Below are positions 1 through 8,218 of a stretch of 64,000 nucleotides of DNA, piece by piece. Below the pieces are notes generated by a model. That model was not told the origin of the DNA. It did no database searches and saw nothing but the letters and a program-made list of their open reading frames with translations. Origin of the DNA: Paracoccaceae bacterium (lineage in GTDB: Bacteria; Pseudomonadota; Alphaproteobacteria; Rhodobacterales; Rhodobacteraceae); assembly GCA_014872875.1 (NCBI GenBank), contig WKFI01000006.1:1-64000 (forward strand), given 5' to 3'. Both the position numbers and the translations under genes were made by a program. Within the stretch, counting starts at the first letter, position 1. Every line of letters starts with the position of its first letter.

Positions 1-127
1 CACCTATCAGCCTTCGAACCTGGTTCGCAAACGCCGCCACGGCTTCCGTGCGCGCATGGCCACCAAGGCAGGCCGCAAGATCCTGAACGCACGCCGCGCC
101 CGCGGTCGTAAGTCGCTGAGCGCATAA
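1..127 (+). CDS. rpmH: 50S ribosomal protein L34, 3' part
   Basis: The window opens inside this gene; about three N-terminal codons are missing. The visible 41 residues form the highly basic L34 chain, with the [11 protein letters not shown] core and the [11 protein letters not shown] tail ending at TAA. L34 is a small protein of the large ribosomal subunit. It is followed by rnpA, the usual bacterial order, so the two are probably co-transcribed, although a strong hairpin lies between them. Confidence 0.97.
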
Positions 128-152
128 GCTCTCACCGACTGTTCTGACGGAC

Positions 153-599
153 ATGACACCGCCGGAGGATCCCCAAGACGGCCCGACCGTCCCGGGGAAG
201 ACCCCTCCGGCGGTGTCCGTTTGCGTGCCTGATACCCAGAGCGAGGTCGAAGTTACGCCTGCAAAGCTGACCGTGCTGAGCAAAAGACGTGATTTCCTGC
301 GGGCCGCCCGCGCCCGGCGCCAGGGCACCGCATCAATGATGGTGCAGGGTCGCAAACGCCACGCAAGCGAAGCCACAGGCATCCGCGTCGGCTTTACCTG
401 CTCCAAAAAGGTCGGCAACGCCGTAGCCCGCAACCGCGCCAAACGCCGCTTGCGGGAAGCCGCCCGTTTGATCCTGACGCAACAGGGTCGTGATGGCTGG
501 GACTATGTTCTGATAGGCCGCAAGGACGAGACTGCCGCCCGCCCTTTCCCGGCCTTGCTCAAAGATCTGGAATACGCGCTGCGCAAACTGCACGGGTAA
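153..599 (+). CDS. rnpA: Ribonuclease P protein component
   Basis: RnpA is the protein subunit of RNase P and helps the catalytic RNA bind pre-tRNA 5' leaders. The 148-residue frame carries the family signature near residues 94-103 (R-N-R-A-K-R-R-L-R-E) preceded by G-F-T-C-S-K-K-V-G-N. The first 38 or so residues are proline-rich and not typical of the family. ATG 153 has only a weak ribosome-binding site and sits at the foot of a long hairpin (155-217). GTG 225 (124 aa) or GTG 273 (108 aa) would begin after the hairpin and give more usual lengths. The function is secure; the start is not. Confidence 0.9.
   Translation: MTPPEDPQDGPTVPGKTPPAVSVCVPDTQSEVEVTPAKLTVLSKRRDFLRAARARRQGTASMMVQGRKRHASEATGIRVGFTCSKKVGNAVARNRAKRRLREAARLILTQQGRDGWDYVLIGRKDETAARPFPALLKDLEYALRKLHG
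155..217 (+). promoter_or_regulatory. Nested hairpin between rpmH and the rnpA core
   Basis: A perfect 14-bp inverted repeat (155-168 with 204-217, GACACCGCCGGAGG and its complement) encloses a second stem, TCCCC 170-174 with GGGGA 194-198, and a third, GACGG 177-181 with CCGTC 187-191, closing on a 5-nt loop. No T-run follows, so it is not a standard intrinsic terminator. It could attenuate transcription, mark a processing site or control rnpA translation. The repeat is directly visible; the role is inferred. Confidence 0.75.
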
Positions 600-612
600 T
601 GCGACGTAGCGA

Positions 613-1311
613 CTATTCGCTCAGGATATTGGTGCGCAGATTTGCCGGAAAAGCCGCTTGCCGATCCAGAAACGGCTGGACTTGCTCCGACGCCACCCAC
701 TCCCGGTCCAGTTCCTCGCGGGGTTCCAGCGTCCAGTCCACATCGGCACCGTTGCGGATGGCGTCGCCCAGTTCGTTGGAAAGGAAAATCTCGCCCGGTT
801 CGATCACCTCGCTGCGCCAAAGATGACGTCCCGCTATCCGCGGCCGGCTGAGAGGCGCCATGCGAAAGCGCTTGATCCGGCACATCGCCGGCATCGGCCC
901 GTAGACATTCGAGAACTTCCATTTGACATCTCTGGGCCGCAATCCGTTGATCATCAGCGCGCAAAACGCCTGCTGCGGATTGACGATGAAATAGCTGACG
1001 TCAAAGGTGTGCCCGGCGCGGTCCCGTATCTCCAACGGCAGAAACTCGTGCACGCCCGGCTCGAAGGTCTCGATGATATCGACAACTTTCCGGGTCACGA
1101 CCATCATGCGCATCGAGATGCTCAGACTGTCCCGCAACGGCAGCCTATCTTCCTGCTGGACCCAGTTTGGAACCAGCCTGCCGTTTTTTTCGGGATCAAA
1201 AGGACGCCCCCAATCCGGCAGCGCAAGAATGCTTTCCTTACCTTCTTCGCAAATTCTGAAATTGGCATTGCGAGCTACATTCGACAGGGCATTCTTGAAA
1301 TAATATGCCAT
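613..1311 (-). CDS. Imm11-type (DUF1629) immunity-like protein, orphan
   Basis: The 232-residue product resembles the Imm11 family (the MXAN_0049-type immunity proteins of polymorphic toxin systems). Recognisable parts are the central V-D-I-I-E-x-F-E-P-G-V-H-E-F-L-P-L-E segment and the following aromatic stretch ending in Y-F-I-V-N. I chose ATG 1311 because GGAA lies just upstream; the frame extends to 1350. Family members are thought to neutralise a partner toxin in the cytoplasm. No toxin gene lies nearby: the gene is inverted between rnpA and yidD, convergent with rnpA. Family assignment is from recognition of sequence features, not a search. Confidence 0.7.
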   Translation of the reverse strand: MAYYFKNALSNVARNANFRICEEGKESILALPDWGRPFDPEKNGRLVPNWVQQEDRLPLRDSLSISMRMMVVTRKVVDIIETFEPGVHEFLPLEIRDRAGHTFDVSYFIVNPQQAFCALMINGLRPRDVKWKFSNVYGPMPAMCRIKRFRMAPLSRPRIAGRHLWRSEVIEPGEIFLSNELGDAIRNGADVDWTLEPREELDREWVASEQVQPFLDRQAAFPANLRTNILSE

Positions 1312-1534
1312 CGGTATTCCTTTAAAAATCTTTGCCAAATCGGCTTGCATCCCGGGCAGGCTCAGACACTCGAGTGGAGAGCGAGACCCTCACCTTGAGC
1401 TTGAGTATCGCTTAGCCAAAAAGATCCTTTGAAATGGATCAAGCGCAAATGCGCGCCCCGCAATGCACCCTGCGACACTGCACAGCAAGGTTCACCTCTT
1501 CCCTCTGTCTCCTCTTCTCCCTATTTTCCGTCTC

Positions 1535-1804
1535 ATGTCGCCGCTTGCCCATATCGCCGCCCTGCCTGTGCGGGCCTACAGGCTGATCTTCAGCCCGTGG
1601 GTCGGTTTCAACTGTCGTTATCAGCCCACTTGCAGCGCCTACGCGCTGGAGGCGTTGGAAAAGCACGGCACGATCAAAGGCAGCCTGCTGGCCTTGCGGC
1701 GAATCGGCCGGTGTCACCCTTGGGGCGGCGATGGGTATGATCCGGTACCGGATCGTGAACGCTCAGGTAACACATGCGGGTGCTGCGAACGCTCCGACAC
1801 CTGA
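1535..1804 (+). CDS. yidD: Membrane protein insertion efficiency factor YidD
   Basis: YidD is a small membrane-associated protein that assists YidC-dependent insertion of inner-membrane proteins. The 89-residue product starting at ATG 1535 shows the hallmark Y-R-x-x-F-S-P-W segment, the C-R-Y-x-P-T-C-S-x-Y-A motif and the [17 protein letters not shown] tail. An in-frame ATG at 1463 would add 24 residues outside the normal family length. It lies in the rpmH-rnpA-yidD-yidC neighbourhood, although an immunity-like gene, ttcA and an EAL gene interrupt that order here. Confidence 0.93.
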   Translation: MSPLAHIAALPVRAYRLIFSPWVGFNCRYQPTCSAYALEALEKHGTIKGSLLALRRIGRCHPWGGDGYDPVPDRERSGNTCGCCERSDT

Positions 1805-1927
1805 GCGAAGCATTTTCGCCAAAAGACGCATCAGCCGGTGCTTGTACGTCACCCGATGTGTGTTGCGCCCCAAACCGTACAAGGTTAACGCAACGCGCGC
1901 CTCTTGCCCGAAAACCGCAACTCTAGT

Positions 1928-2809
1928 ATGGCCCGGCGCATGCTCGACGAAAGTGACGATATCCATCCGCTCTTTGCCGGTGCCCCCTCGAGCACCGAGT
2001 TCAAGAAGCTACGCAAACGCATCGTCCGCTATACGCGCGAAGCGATTGAGCAATATGGTATGATCGAACCGGGCTCCCGGTGGCTGGTTTGCCTGTCCGG
2101 TGGCAAGGACAGCTACACCCTGCTGGCTGTGCTCTATGAACTGAAATGGCGCGGCCTGCTGCCGGTGGATCTGCTAGCTTGCAACCTCGATCAGGGCCAG
2201 CCCGGTTTTCCCGCCACGGTCCTGCCCGAATTTCTCGAACGCATGGGCGTGCCGCATCGGATCGAGTATCAGGACACCTATTCCGTGGTTATGGACAAGG
2301 TCCCTCAGGGGCGTACTTATTGCGCGCTCTGTTCTCGGCTAAGGCGCGGAAATCTCTATCGGATTGCGCGCGAAGAAGGCTGTTCTGCCGTTGTACTGGG
2401 GCACCACCGGGATGACATCCTCGAAACCTTCTTCATGAACCTTTTTCACGGTGGGCGGCTGGCCACCATGCCGCCGAAACTGGTGAACGAGGAAGGCGAT
2501 CTGTTCGTCTATCGCCCACTGGCTCATGTGGCCGAGACTGATTGCGAAAAGTTTGCCAAGGCGATGAACTATCCGATTATCCCCTGCGATCTGTGCGGCA
2601 GCCAGGATGGATTGCAACGCCAGCAGGTAAAGATGATTCTGGATCAATGGGAAAAGAACAGCCCGGGGCGGCGTCAGGTCATGTTCCGCTCGCTGATGAA
2701 TGCCCGCCCATCGCATCTTTTGGACCCGAAGCTCTTTGATTTTGCGGGACTTTCCTTGAATCCGCAGAAAAACGCGGACAATCCTTCGGAAATTCCCGAC
2801 CTGCGTTAA
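1928..2809 (+). CDS. ttcA: tRNA 2-thiocytidine(32) synthetase TtcA
   Basis: TtcA thiolates cytidine 32 in certain tRNAs using ATP and an Fe-S cluster. The 293-residue protein has the PP-loop S-G-G-K-D-S at about residues 57-62, a first C-x2-C (Y-C-A-L-C, about 132-135), the G-H-H-R-D-D segment and a second C-x2-C (P-C-D-L-C, about 220-223), all diagnostic. ATG 1928 is preferred over the in-frame TTG at 1904; neither has a strong ribosome-binding site. The gene follows yidD on the same strand after a 123-bp gap. Confidence 0.95.
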   Translation: MARRMLDESDDIHPLFAGAPSSTEFKKLRKRIVRYTREAIEQYGMIEPGSRWLVCLSGGKDSYTLLAVLYELKWRGLLPVDLLACNLDQGQPGFPATVLPEFLERMGVPHRIEYQDTYSVVMDKVPQGRTYCALCSRLRRGNLYRIAREEGCSAVVLGHHRDDILETFFMNLFHGGRLATMPPKLVNEEGDLFVYRPLAHVAETDCEKFAKAMNYPIIPCDLCGSQDGLQRQQVKMILDQWEKNSPGRRQVMFRSLMNARPSHLLDPKLFDFAGLSLNPQKNADNPSEIPDLR

Positions 2810-2877
2810 CACTCAAATCAGATTCGCGGCGCTACTGTCCTCCCCGTGCCCTCCGCACGCGAAGGAAAGGTCGCTCG

Positions 2878-4422
2878 ATGTCCAAGCTGAACGCCGGTCT
2901 GCTGCGTCTGCGCAGTCAACTTGTCCCGGTCCTGACAGGCCCGCCAATGCTGGCTTTTCTGCCGGCCTTGACGCTCGCCGCCTTCTGGATGGGTGGGGAA
3001 ACCGCTCTGGTTCTCACATCATTGGGATTGCCTCTGCTCTTTGCGATGATCGGGTCGCTGGGGTTTTGGAAGTTCTCGAAAACCGGCACCCATGACTCGT
3101 TGACCGGATTGCTGCTGCGACAAGGATTCGAAGACGTGATCGAACAGACCTTTGCCGCAACGCGGGATTCAGGTCTGAGGACCGCGTGCTTCATGCTCGA
3201 GCTGGATGACTATCGCGAATTGTCGGACCGACATGGGCAATCAGCCCTCGATACCGTGGTCACACGAACCGGCGATCGAATCCTCTCGGTATTGCGCGAC
3301 GGCGACGCCGTCGCCCGGATCGGCGACAGCCGCTTTGCTATCTGCCTGTCCGGCGTTCATCAACTTGATCTGGAGCTGTGCATTCAACTGGCTGGCCGTC
3401 TACAATCTGCGGTGGAGGAGCCGATCTCTCTGGATGGGTTGACCGTGTATCAATCCTGTTCGGTCGGGTTCTGCATGCGCCACAAATCTCCGGGCAGCAC
3501 GGCTGAGGAGTGGCGCGATGCCACTGCCGCTGCACTCAGCGAAGCGCAGAAGCATGGTCCTTCAGGCATCCGCGCCTACTCTGCCGAAATTCACCGCCAG
3601 ACACGAACCCGCAGTGACCTTAAGGCCGAAGCCGCGAACGCATTGGAAAACGGACAGATTCAGCCCCAATTTCAACCACAGATCTCGACCGATACAGGGA
3701 TGGTCACCGGGTTCGAAGTTCTGGCCCGCTGGATGCATCCGGTACACGGTATGTTGCCCCCGGACATGTTCCTGCCGGCAATTGAAGAGGCCGGTTTGTT
3801 GGAGCGGTTGAGTCAGGTGATGCTGTATCACGCTCTCACTGCGGTCAAGGCTTGGGACAATGCCGGAGTGATCGTTCCACGCGTAGGTGTCAATTTCGCT
3901 CGGGATGAGCTCCGCAATCCGGGTTTGGTAGATCGGATCAGCTGGGAGTTGGATCGGTTTGAACTGACCCCCGACCGTCTGGCCGTGGAAATCCTTGAAA
4001 CCGTCGTGTCCGATCACCCGGATGACATAATCTCGCGCAATGTTGTCGGTCTCAGCAAATTGGGATGTCGGATCGATCTGGACGATTTCGGTACCGGCCA
4101 TGCCTCCATAGCCGCAATCCGCCGGTTCAAAATCTCGCGCATTAAAATCGACCGCTCCTTTGTTATGAAAGCGGATCGTGATCCCGAGCAACAGCGCCTG
4201 ATCGGTGCGGTTCTGACCATGGCCGAACGTCTGGAGCTGGAAACCCTGGCCGAAGGTGTGGAGACCGTCGGCGAGCATGCTTTGTTGGCGCAACTTGGCT
4301 GCGATCATGTCCAGGGGTTCGGCATCGGGCGGCCGATGCCCTTCGATCAGACCCTGGATTGGATTGCTGCGCATCAGGCCAAATTGCAGACTGCACCGCC
4401 TATTGGACGCCAAACCGGCTGA
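2878..4422 (+). CDS. Membrane GGDEF-EAL protein with degenerate GGDEF
   Basis: The 514-residue protein has two hydrophobic N-terminal segments (about 22-40 and 44-62), a GGDEF-fold region (about 70-235) and an EAL domain (about 260-505). The GGDEF signature position reads R-I-G-D-S-R-F, so cyclase activity is unlikely. The EAL domain keeps key elements: E-V-L in place of EAL, V-N-F, I-L-E-T-V, D-D-F-G-T-G, K-I-D-R-S-F, E-G-V-E-T and the Q-G-F-G-I-G-R-P end. It is probably a membrane c-di-GMP phosphodiesterase whose degenerate GGDEF part may be regulatory. GGAAAGG lies 7 nt before the ATG. Confidence 0.88.
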   Translation: MSKLNAGLLRLRSQLVPVLTGPPMLAFLPALTLAAFWMGGETALVLTSLGLPLLFAMIGSLGFWKFSKTGTHDSLTGLLLRQGFEDVIEQTFAATRDSGLRTACFMLELDDYRELSDRHGQSALDTVVTRTGDRILSVLRDGDAVARIGDSRFAICLSGVHQLDLELCIQLAGRLQSAVEEPISLDGLTVYQSCSVGFCMRHKSPGSTAEEWRDATAAALSEAQKHGPSGIRAYSAEIHRQTRTRSDLKAEAANALENGQIQPQFQPQISTDTGMVTGFEVLARWMHPVHGMLPPDMFLPAIEEAGLLERLSQVMLYHALTAVKAWDNAGVIVPRVGVNFARDELRNPGLVDRISWELDRFELTPDRLAVEILETVVSDHPDDIISRNVVGLSKLGCRIDLDDFGTGHASIAAIRRFKISRIKIDRSFVMKADRDPEQQRLIGAVLTMAERLELETLAEGVETVGEHALLAQLGCDHVQGFGIGRPMPFDQTLDWIAAHQAKLQTAPPIGRQTG

Positions 4423-4559
4423 TTCCAGAACCCCGAGCGCGGGTACCGGTGCGTCCTGAACCCGCATGTTACCCTGTTTTGACCGGATTCCGCTTGACCT
4501 TTCGGGCCCACCTCTGTTGAACCCACTCTGTCATTCAAGAAACAAGGTGGCAGTCCCAC

Positions 4560-6368
4560 ATGGACGATCAGAACAAGAATCTCATCCTCGCAACTGTACT
4601 CAGTTTCATCGTGATCCTGGTTTGGTTCGTCGTCTTTCCGCCTCCGGAACCGGAAGTCGCGCCGGAAACAGCCGCGATCGAACAGACCGATGCCCAATCC
4701 GGCACCGCCAGCGCGCCCAGTGTTGCAGATGCCTCCTCGGGTGAGGCCGTCATTGCTCAAGAGGATGCCGCCGAAGCGCCTCGCGTCGAAATCGACACCG
4801 CGCGCATCGCGGGCAGCATCTCGCTCAAAGGTGGGCGGATCGACGATCTGTCGCTCAAGGACTACCGCGTCTCGCTGGAAGAAGACGCAGACATCGTCAA
4901 GATGCTGTCGCCGGTCGGCAACCCGTCTGCCTACTACGCGCTTTATGGCTGGGCCCCTGGCACCGGGCTGGGCCTGGATGACGTTCCCGGAGCCAACACA
5001 GAATGGTCCTTGGCCGAAGGAAGCACCCTGACCGTCGACACTCCTGTGACCCTGAGTTGGGACAACGGCAACGGGCTGGTCTTCACGCGCACCATTTCGG
5101 TGGACGAAGACTTCATGTTCACTGTTACCCAAGGCGTCACAAACTCGGGCGACGCCACAGCATCCTTGGCGCCTTATGGCGTTCTGGCACGCCATGGTGA
5201 GCCGCAGGACCTGAAGAACTTCTTCATCCTGCACGAAGGCGTCGTGGCAATGGCCGATGGCGAATTGTCCGAAATCGATTACAGCGACATGCCAGATTTC
5301 GCGATCGACCAGCGTGAAGGCGCCCGCGCCGAGGTAACCCAGGTCGAGGCCAATGGCTGGATCGGCTTCACCGACCACTACTGGATGTCGACCCTGATCC
5401 CCGCGCCGGGTCAGTCGTTCAAGTCGGTCGCGAAGTATGACGAACGCCGCGATATCTATCAGACAGAAGTCGTGCTGCCGACCCTGACGCTGGCTGCTGG
5501 CGAAAGCTCCGAAGTCTCCACCCAGCTGTTTGCCGGCGCCAAGGAATGGGAAGCCATCCGCAACTACCAGAACGATGGTATCGAAGGTTTTCTGGACAGC
5601 ATCGACTGGGGCTGGTTCTTCTTCCTGACCAAGCCGATCTTCTGGCTGCTGCACGAGATCAACAAGCTGATCGGCAACATGGGCTGGGCCATCATCGGCC
5701 TGACGCTGATCATCAAGGCAATCCTGTTCCCGCTGGCCTTCAAATCCTATGTCTCGATGGCAAAGATGAAGGAACTGCAGCCGCAGATGGAGGCGCTCAA
5801 GGAAAAGGCGGGCGACGACCGTCAGAAAATGCAGCAGGGCATGATGGAGCTCTACAAGAAGGAAAAGGTGAACCCAGCCGCAGGCTGCCTGCCAATCCTT
5901 CTGCAGATCCCGATCTTCTTCTCGCTGTATAAGGTGATCTTTGTCACCATCGAACTGCGTCAGGCCCCGTTCTTTGGCCCGTTCCAGGACCTCAGCGCGC
6001 CGGACCCGACCTCGATCATGAACTTCTTCGGCTGGTTGCCCTGGGCAGGTCCGGAACCGGAATCGCTGTTGGCGCTGATCTTCATCGGCATTCTGCCGCT
6101 GCTTCTGGGTATCTCGATGTGGTTGCAGCAGAAACTGAACCCGGCGCCCACCGATGCGACTCAGGCAATGATCTTTGCCTGGATGCCCTGGGTGTTCATG
6201 TTCATGCTGGGCAGCTTTGCCTCTGGCCTGGTGGTGTACTGGATCGCGAACAACACGATCACATTTACCCAACAGTACCTGATCATGCGCAGCCAAGGCT
6301 ACAAGCCTGACGTGTTCGGCAACATCAAGTCCAGCTTCAAACGCGGACAAAAGCCTGACGCGAAATGA
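4560..6368 (+). CDS. yidC: Membrane protein insertase YidC
   Basis: YidC inserts and folds inner-membrane proteins, alone or with SecYEG. The 602-residue product has the Gram-negative layout: an N-terminal membrane segment (about 7-25), a large periplasmic beta domain (to about 340), then the conserved insertase helices. The cytoplasmic loop M-A-K-M-K-E-L-Q-P-Q is followed by a charged stretch and V-N-P-A-A-G-C-L-P-I-L-L-Q-I-P. The hydrophilic-groove arginine found in many homologues appears as lysine (I-I-K-A-I-L-F-P). It overlaps the MOSC gene by 4 bp, so the pair is translationally coupled. Confidence 0.97.
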   Translation: MDDQNKNLILATVLSFIVILVWFVVFPPPEPEVAPETAAIEQTDAQSGTASAPSVADASSGEAVIAQEDAAEAPRVEIDTARIAGSISLKGGRIDDLSLKDYRVSLEEDADIVKMLSPVGNPSAYYALYGWAPGTGLGLDDVPGANTEWSLAEGSTLTVDTPVTLSWDNGNGLVFTRTISVDEDFMFTVTQGVTNSGDATASLAPYGVLARHGEPQDLKNFFILHEGVVAMADGELSEIDYSDMPDFAIDQREGARAEVTQVEANGWIGFTDHYWMSTLIPAPGQSFKSVAKYDERRDIYQTEVVLPTLTLAAGESSEVSTQLFAGAKEWEAIRNYQNDGIEGFLDSIDWGWFFFLTKPIFWLLHEINKLIGNMGWAIIGLTLIIKAILFPLAFKSYVSMAKMKELQPQMEALKEKAGDDRQKMQQGMMELYKKEKVNPAAGCLPILLQIPIFFSLYKVIFVTIELRQAPFFGPFQDLSAPDPTSIMNFFGWLPWAGPEPESLLALIFIGILPLLLGISMWLQQKLNPAPTDATQAMIFAWMPWVFMFMLGSFASGLVVYWIANNTITFTQQYLIMRSQGYKPDVFGNIKSSFKRGQKPDAK

Positions 6369-7117
6369 CAGGGCACGTTACGGATATCTGGCGCTACCCG
6401 ATCAAATCTCATGGTCGGGAAGCGCTGATGCAGGTGATACTGAGCGCCGGGCAGACATTGCCCGGCGATCGTGTTTGGGCTGTTGCGCACGAGCAATCGG
6501 GCGCCGACGGCTCGGAATGGGTGCCGTGCATGCATTTCAGCCGCGGTGCCAAGGCACCCAGCCTGATGGCGATCGAAGCGCAATATGACGTGGCATTGGG
6601 CACCGTTCGTCTGTCCCACCCCGACAAGCCCGATCTGCTGATCAACCCGGATGATCCCGACGACCTTCCCGGTTTTCTGAACTGGGTTGAACCGCTGATG
6701 CCCGAAGGCCGGGCTGCCTCCGCCCGGTTCGTCAAGGTGCCCGGACGCGGCATGACCGACAGCGACTTCCCATCGGTGACCTTGTGCAACAAGTCCTCAC
6801 ACCGCGCCGTCGAACAGGCTCTGGGTCGTCCGCTGGCCATCGAACGCTGGCGCGGCAATCTGTGGTTCGACGGGCTACCGGTGTGGGAAGAGTTCGACTG
6901 GATCGACCGTGAAATCCAGATCGGCAACGCCATCCTGATCCCACGTGAACGGACTGATCGCTGCCTGGCGACCACCGCCAACCCAGAAACCGGCCTGCGC
7001 GACGCGGATACTCTGGGTGTGCTGAACAGCCAGTGGGGCCATCAGGATTTCTCGGTCCGGGCCGAGGTCGTGCGCAGCGGCCTGATCCGGATCGGTGATC
7101 AAGTGAAGGTGCTGTAA
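6365..7117 (+). CDS. MOSC domain protein
   Basis: The 250-residue product has the MOSC beta-barrel organisation seen in molybdenum-cofactor sulfurase C-terminal domains and YiiM-like proteins: an N-terminal I-W-R-Y-P-I-K-S segment, a G-D-R-x-W-A turn and the C-terminal R-T-D-R-C-L-A-T-T-A-N-P-x-T-G segment containing the conserved cysteine. Such proteins bind molybdopterin or act on N-hydroxylated substrates; the substrate here cannot be named. It sits between yidC (4-bp overlap) and yihA (stop and start share one base), so it is part of a tight operon. Confidence 0.85.
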   Translation: MTGHVTDIWRYPIKSHGREALMQVILSAGQTLPGDRVWAVAHEQSGADGSEWVPCMHFSRGAKAPSLMAIEAQYDVALGTVRLSHPDKPDLLINPDDPDDLPGFLNWVEPLMPEGRAASARFVKVPGRGMTDSDFPSVTLCNKSSHRAVEQALGRPLAIERWRGNLWFDGLPVWEEFDWIDREIQIGNAILIPRERTDRCLATTANPETGLRDADTLGVLNSQWGHQDFSVRAEVVRSGLIRIGDQVKVL

Positions 7118-7767
7118 TGCAGTTGCAATTTCCGTTGGCCGAAGCGCCCGATGAGTTTCAGACCGAAAAAGGCCGCAAGCTCTTTGCCGGAGAATCGCTT
7201 TTCGTCAAAGGCGTCGTGGCAATGTCCGGCCTGCCCGATCCCGACCGCGTCGAAGTGTGCTTTGCCGGACGTTCGAATGTCGGCAAGTCCAGTCTGATCA
7301 ACGCGCTCACGGGCACCAAAGGACTGGCGCGCGCGTCGAACACCCCCGGCCGCACGCAAGAGATCAACTTTTTTACCCAAGGCCCCGAACTTTATCTGGT
7401 CGACCTGCCGGGTTATGGCTATGCCAACGCGCCGCTGAAAGTGGTGGAGAAGTGGCAGAAGCTTCTGAAGCAATATCTGTCTGGCCGCCAAACCCTGCGC
7501 CGAGCGTTTGTCCTGATCGACTGCCGCCACGGAGTGAAGCCCGTGGATGACGAGATCATGAAGCTACTCGACTCGAGCGCCGTGACCTTTCAATGCGTGC
7601 TGACCAAGGCCGACAAGGTCAAAGTCAAGGACCGCGAAAAGGTTTTGGAGCAAGTGCGTGGCGCGCTGGCGAAACACCCGGCTGCCTATCCCGAGATCAT
7701 CCTGACGTCATCTGAAAAGGGCGACGGCATCGCCACGCTGCGTTCCGTGATCGCCGGTCTGGGCTAG
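7117..7767 (+). CDS. yihA: Ribosome biogenesis GTPase YihA/YsxC (EngB)
   Basis: This 216-residue TRAFAC GTPase is an essential factor in large-subunit assembly in the bacteria where it has been studied. Visible motifs are G1 G-R-S-N-V-G-K-S-S (51-59), the T-P-G-R-T-Q-E switch I region, G3 D-L-P-G-Y-G-Y-A, G4 T-K-A-D and G5 S-S-E-K-G. The ATG overlaps the stop of the MOSC gene (TAATG). In many alphaproteobacteria it is followed directly by argB; here three extra genes lie between them. Confidence 0.96.
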   Translation: MQLQFPLAEAPDEFQTEKGRKLFAGESLFVKGVVAMSGLPDPDRVEVCFAGRSNVGKSSLINALTGTKGLARASNTPGRTQEINFFTQGPELYLVDLPGYGYANAPLKVVEKWQKLLKQYLSGRQTLRRAFVLIDCRHGVKPVDDEIMKLLDSSAVTFQCVLTKADKVKVKDREKVLEQVRGALAKHPAAYPEIILTSSEKGDGIATLRSVIAGLG

Positions 7768-7777
7768 AAACACTCAA

Positions 7778-8143
7778 ATGCTCAGGCGGCTGCCCATCAT
7801 TCTGGTGCTTGTGGCGTTGACGGTCGGCGGGATGATCCCGATCGGCTGGATGCCCGATGCCCGGGCTGACGGGAAGGTCCTGCTGGTGATCTGTACGCCG
7901 GAGGGCGTCCAGGAAACATGGGTCGATCTGGACGGTGACCCCTCCGAACAAGCCCCGGAGCACGCAGACCAGCGCGTTTGCCCCTTTTCGGCCCTGAGTT
8001 TTGCGACCTTGGAGATGCACCCCGGGACGGCCCTGCCCGTCGAATACCGCATTGGTGCCCTGTGGACGCACGAACCTTTCACCCATCACACCGCCGGGTT
8101 CCACTGGCGCTATGACGCGCGCGGGCCGCCCGCGCACTCCTGA
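7778..8143 (+). CDS. DUF2946-type small exported/membrane protein
   Basis: The 121-residue product begins with a hydrophobic signal or anchor segment (about 5-23), followed by G-W-M-P-D-A, I-C-T-P-E-G and a single C-P-F motif. This fits DUF2946, small proteins often found beside metal-uptake or PepSY genes. The family usually has a C-P-F-C pair; only C-P-F is present here. It begins 10 nt after yihA and is followed by a PepSY membrane protein, suggesting a joint envelope role, perhaps with iron or copper. No strong ribosome-binding site is seen. Confidence 0.65.
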   Translation: MLRRLPIILVLVALTVGGMIPIGWMPDARADGKVLLVICTPEGVQETWVDLDGDPSEQAPEHADQRVCPFSALSFATLEMHPGTALPVEYRIGALWTHEPFTHHTAGFHWRYDARGPPAHS

Positions 8144-8218
8144 ACCTCAGCTGACATTCAAACACTGATGACGCCGACGCGCCCTGCGCGAACGGCAGGT
8201 TCTGACATGGAGAGACCA

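Noticed and set aside
4374-6350. Very long minus-strand open frame opposite yidC
   Set aside because: It is antisense to a certain gene, has a low-complexity Gln/His/Asp/Arg-rich translation and no ribosome-binding site. High-G+C codon usage produces such frames.
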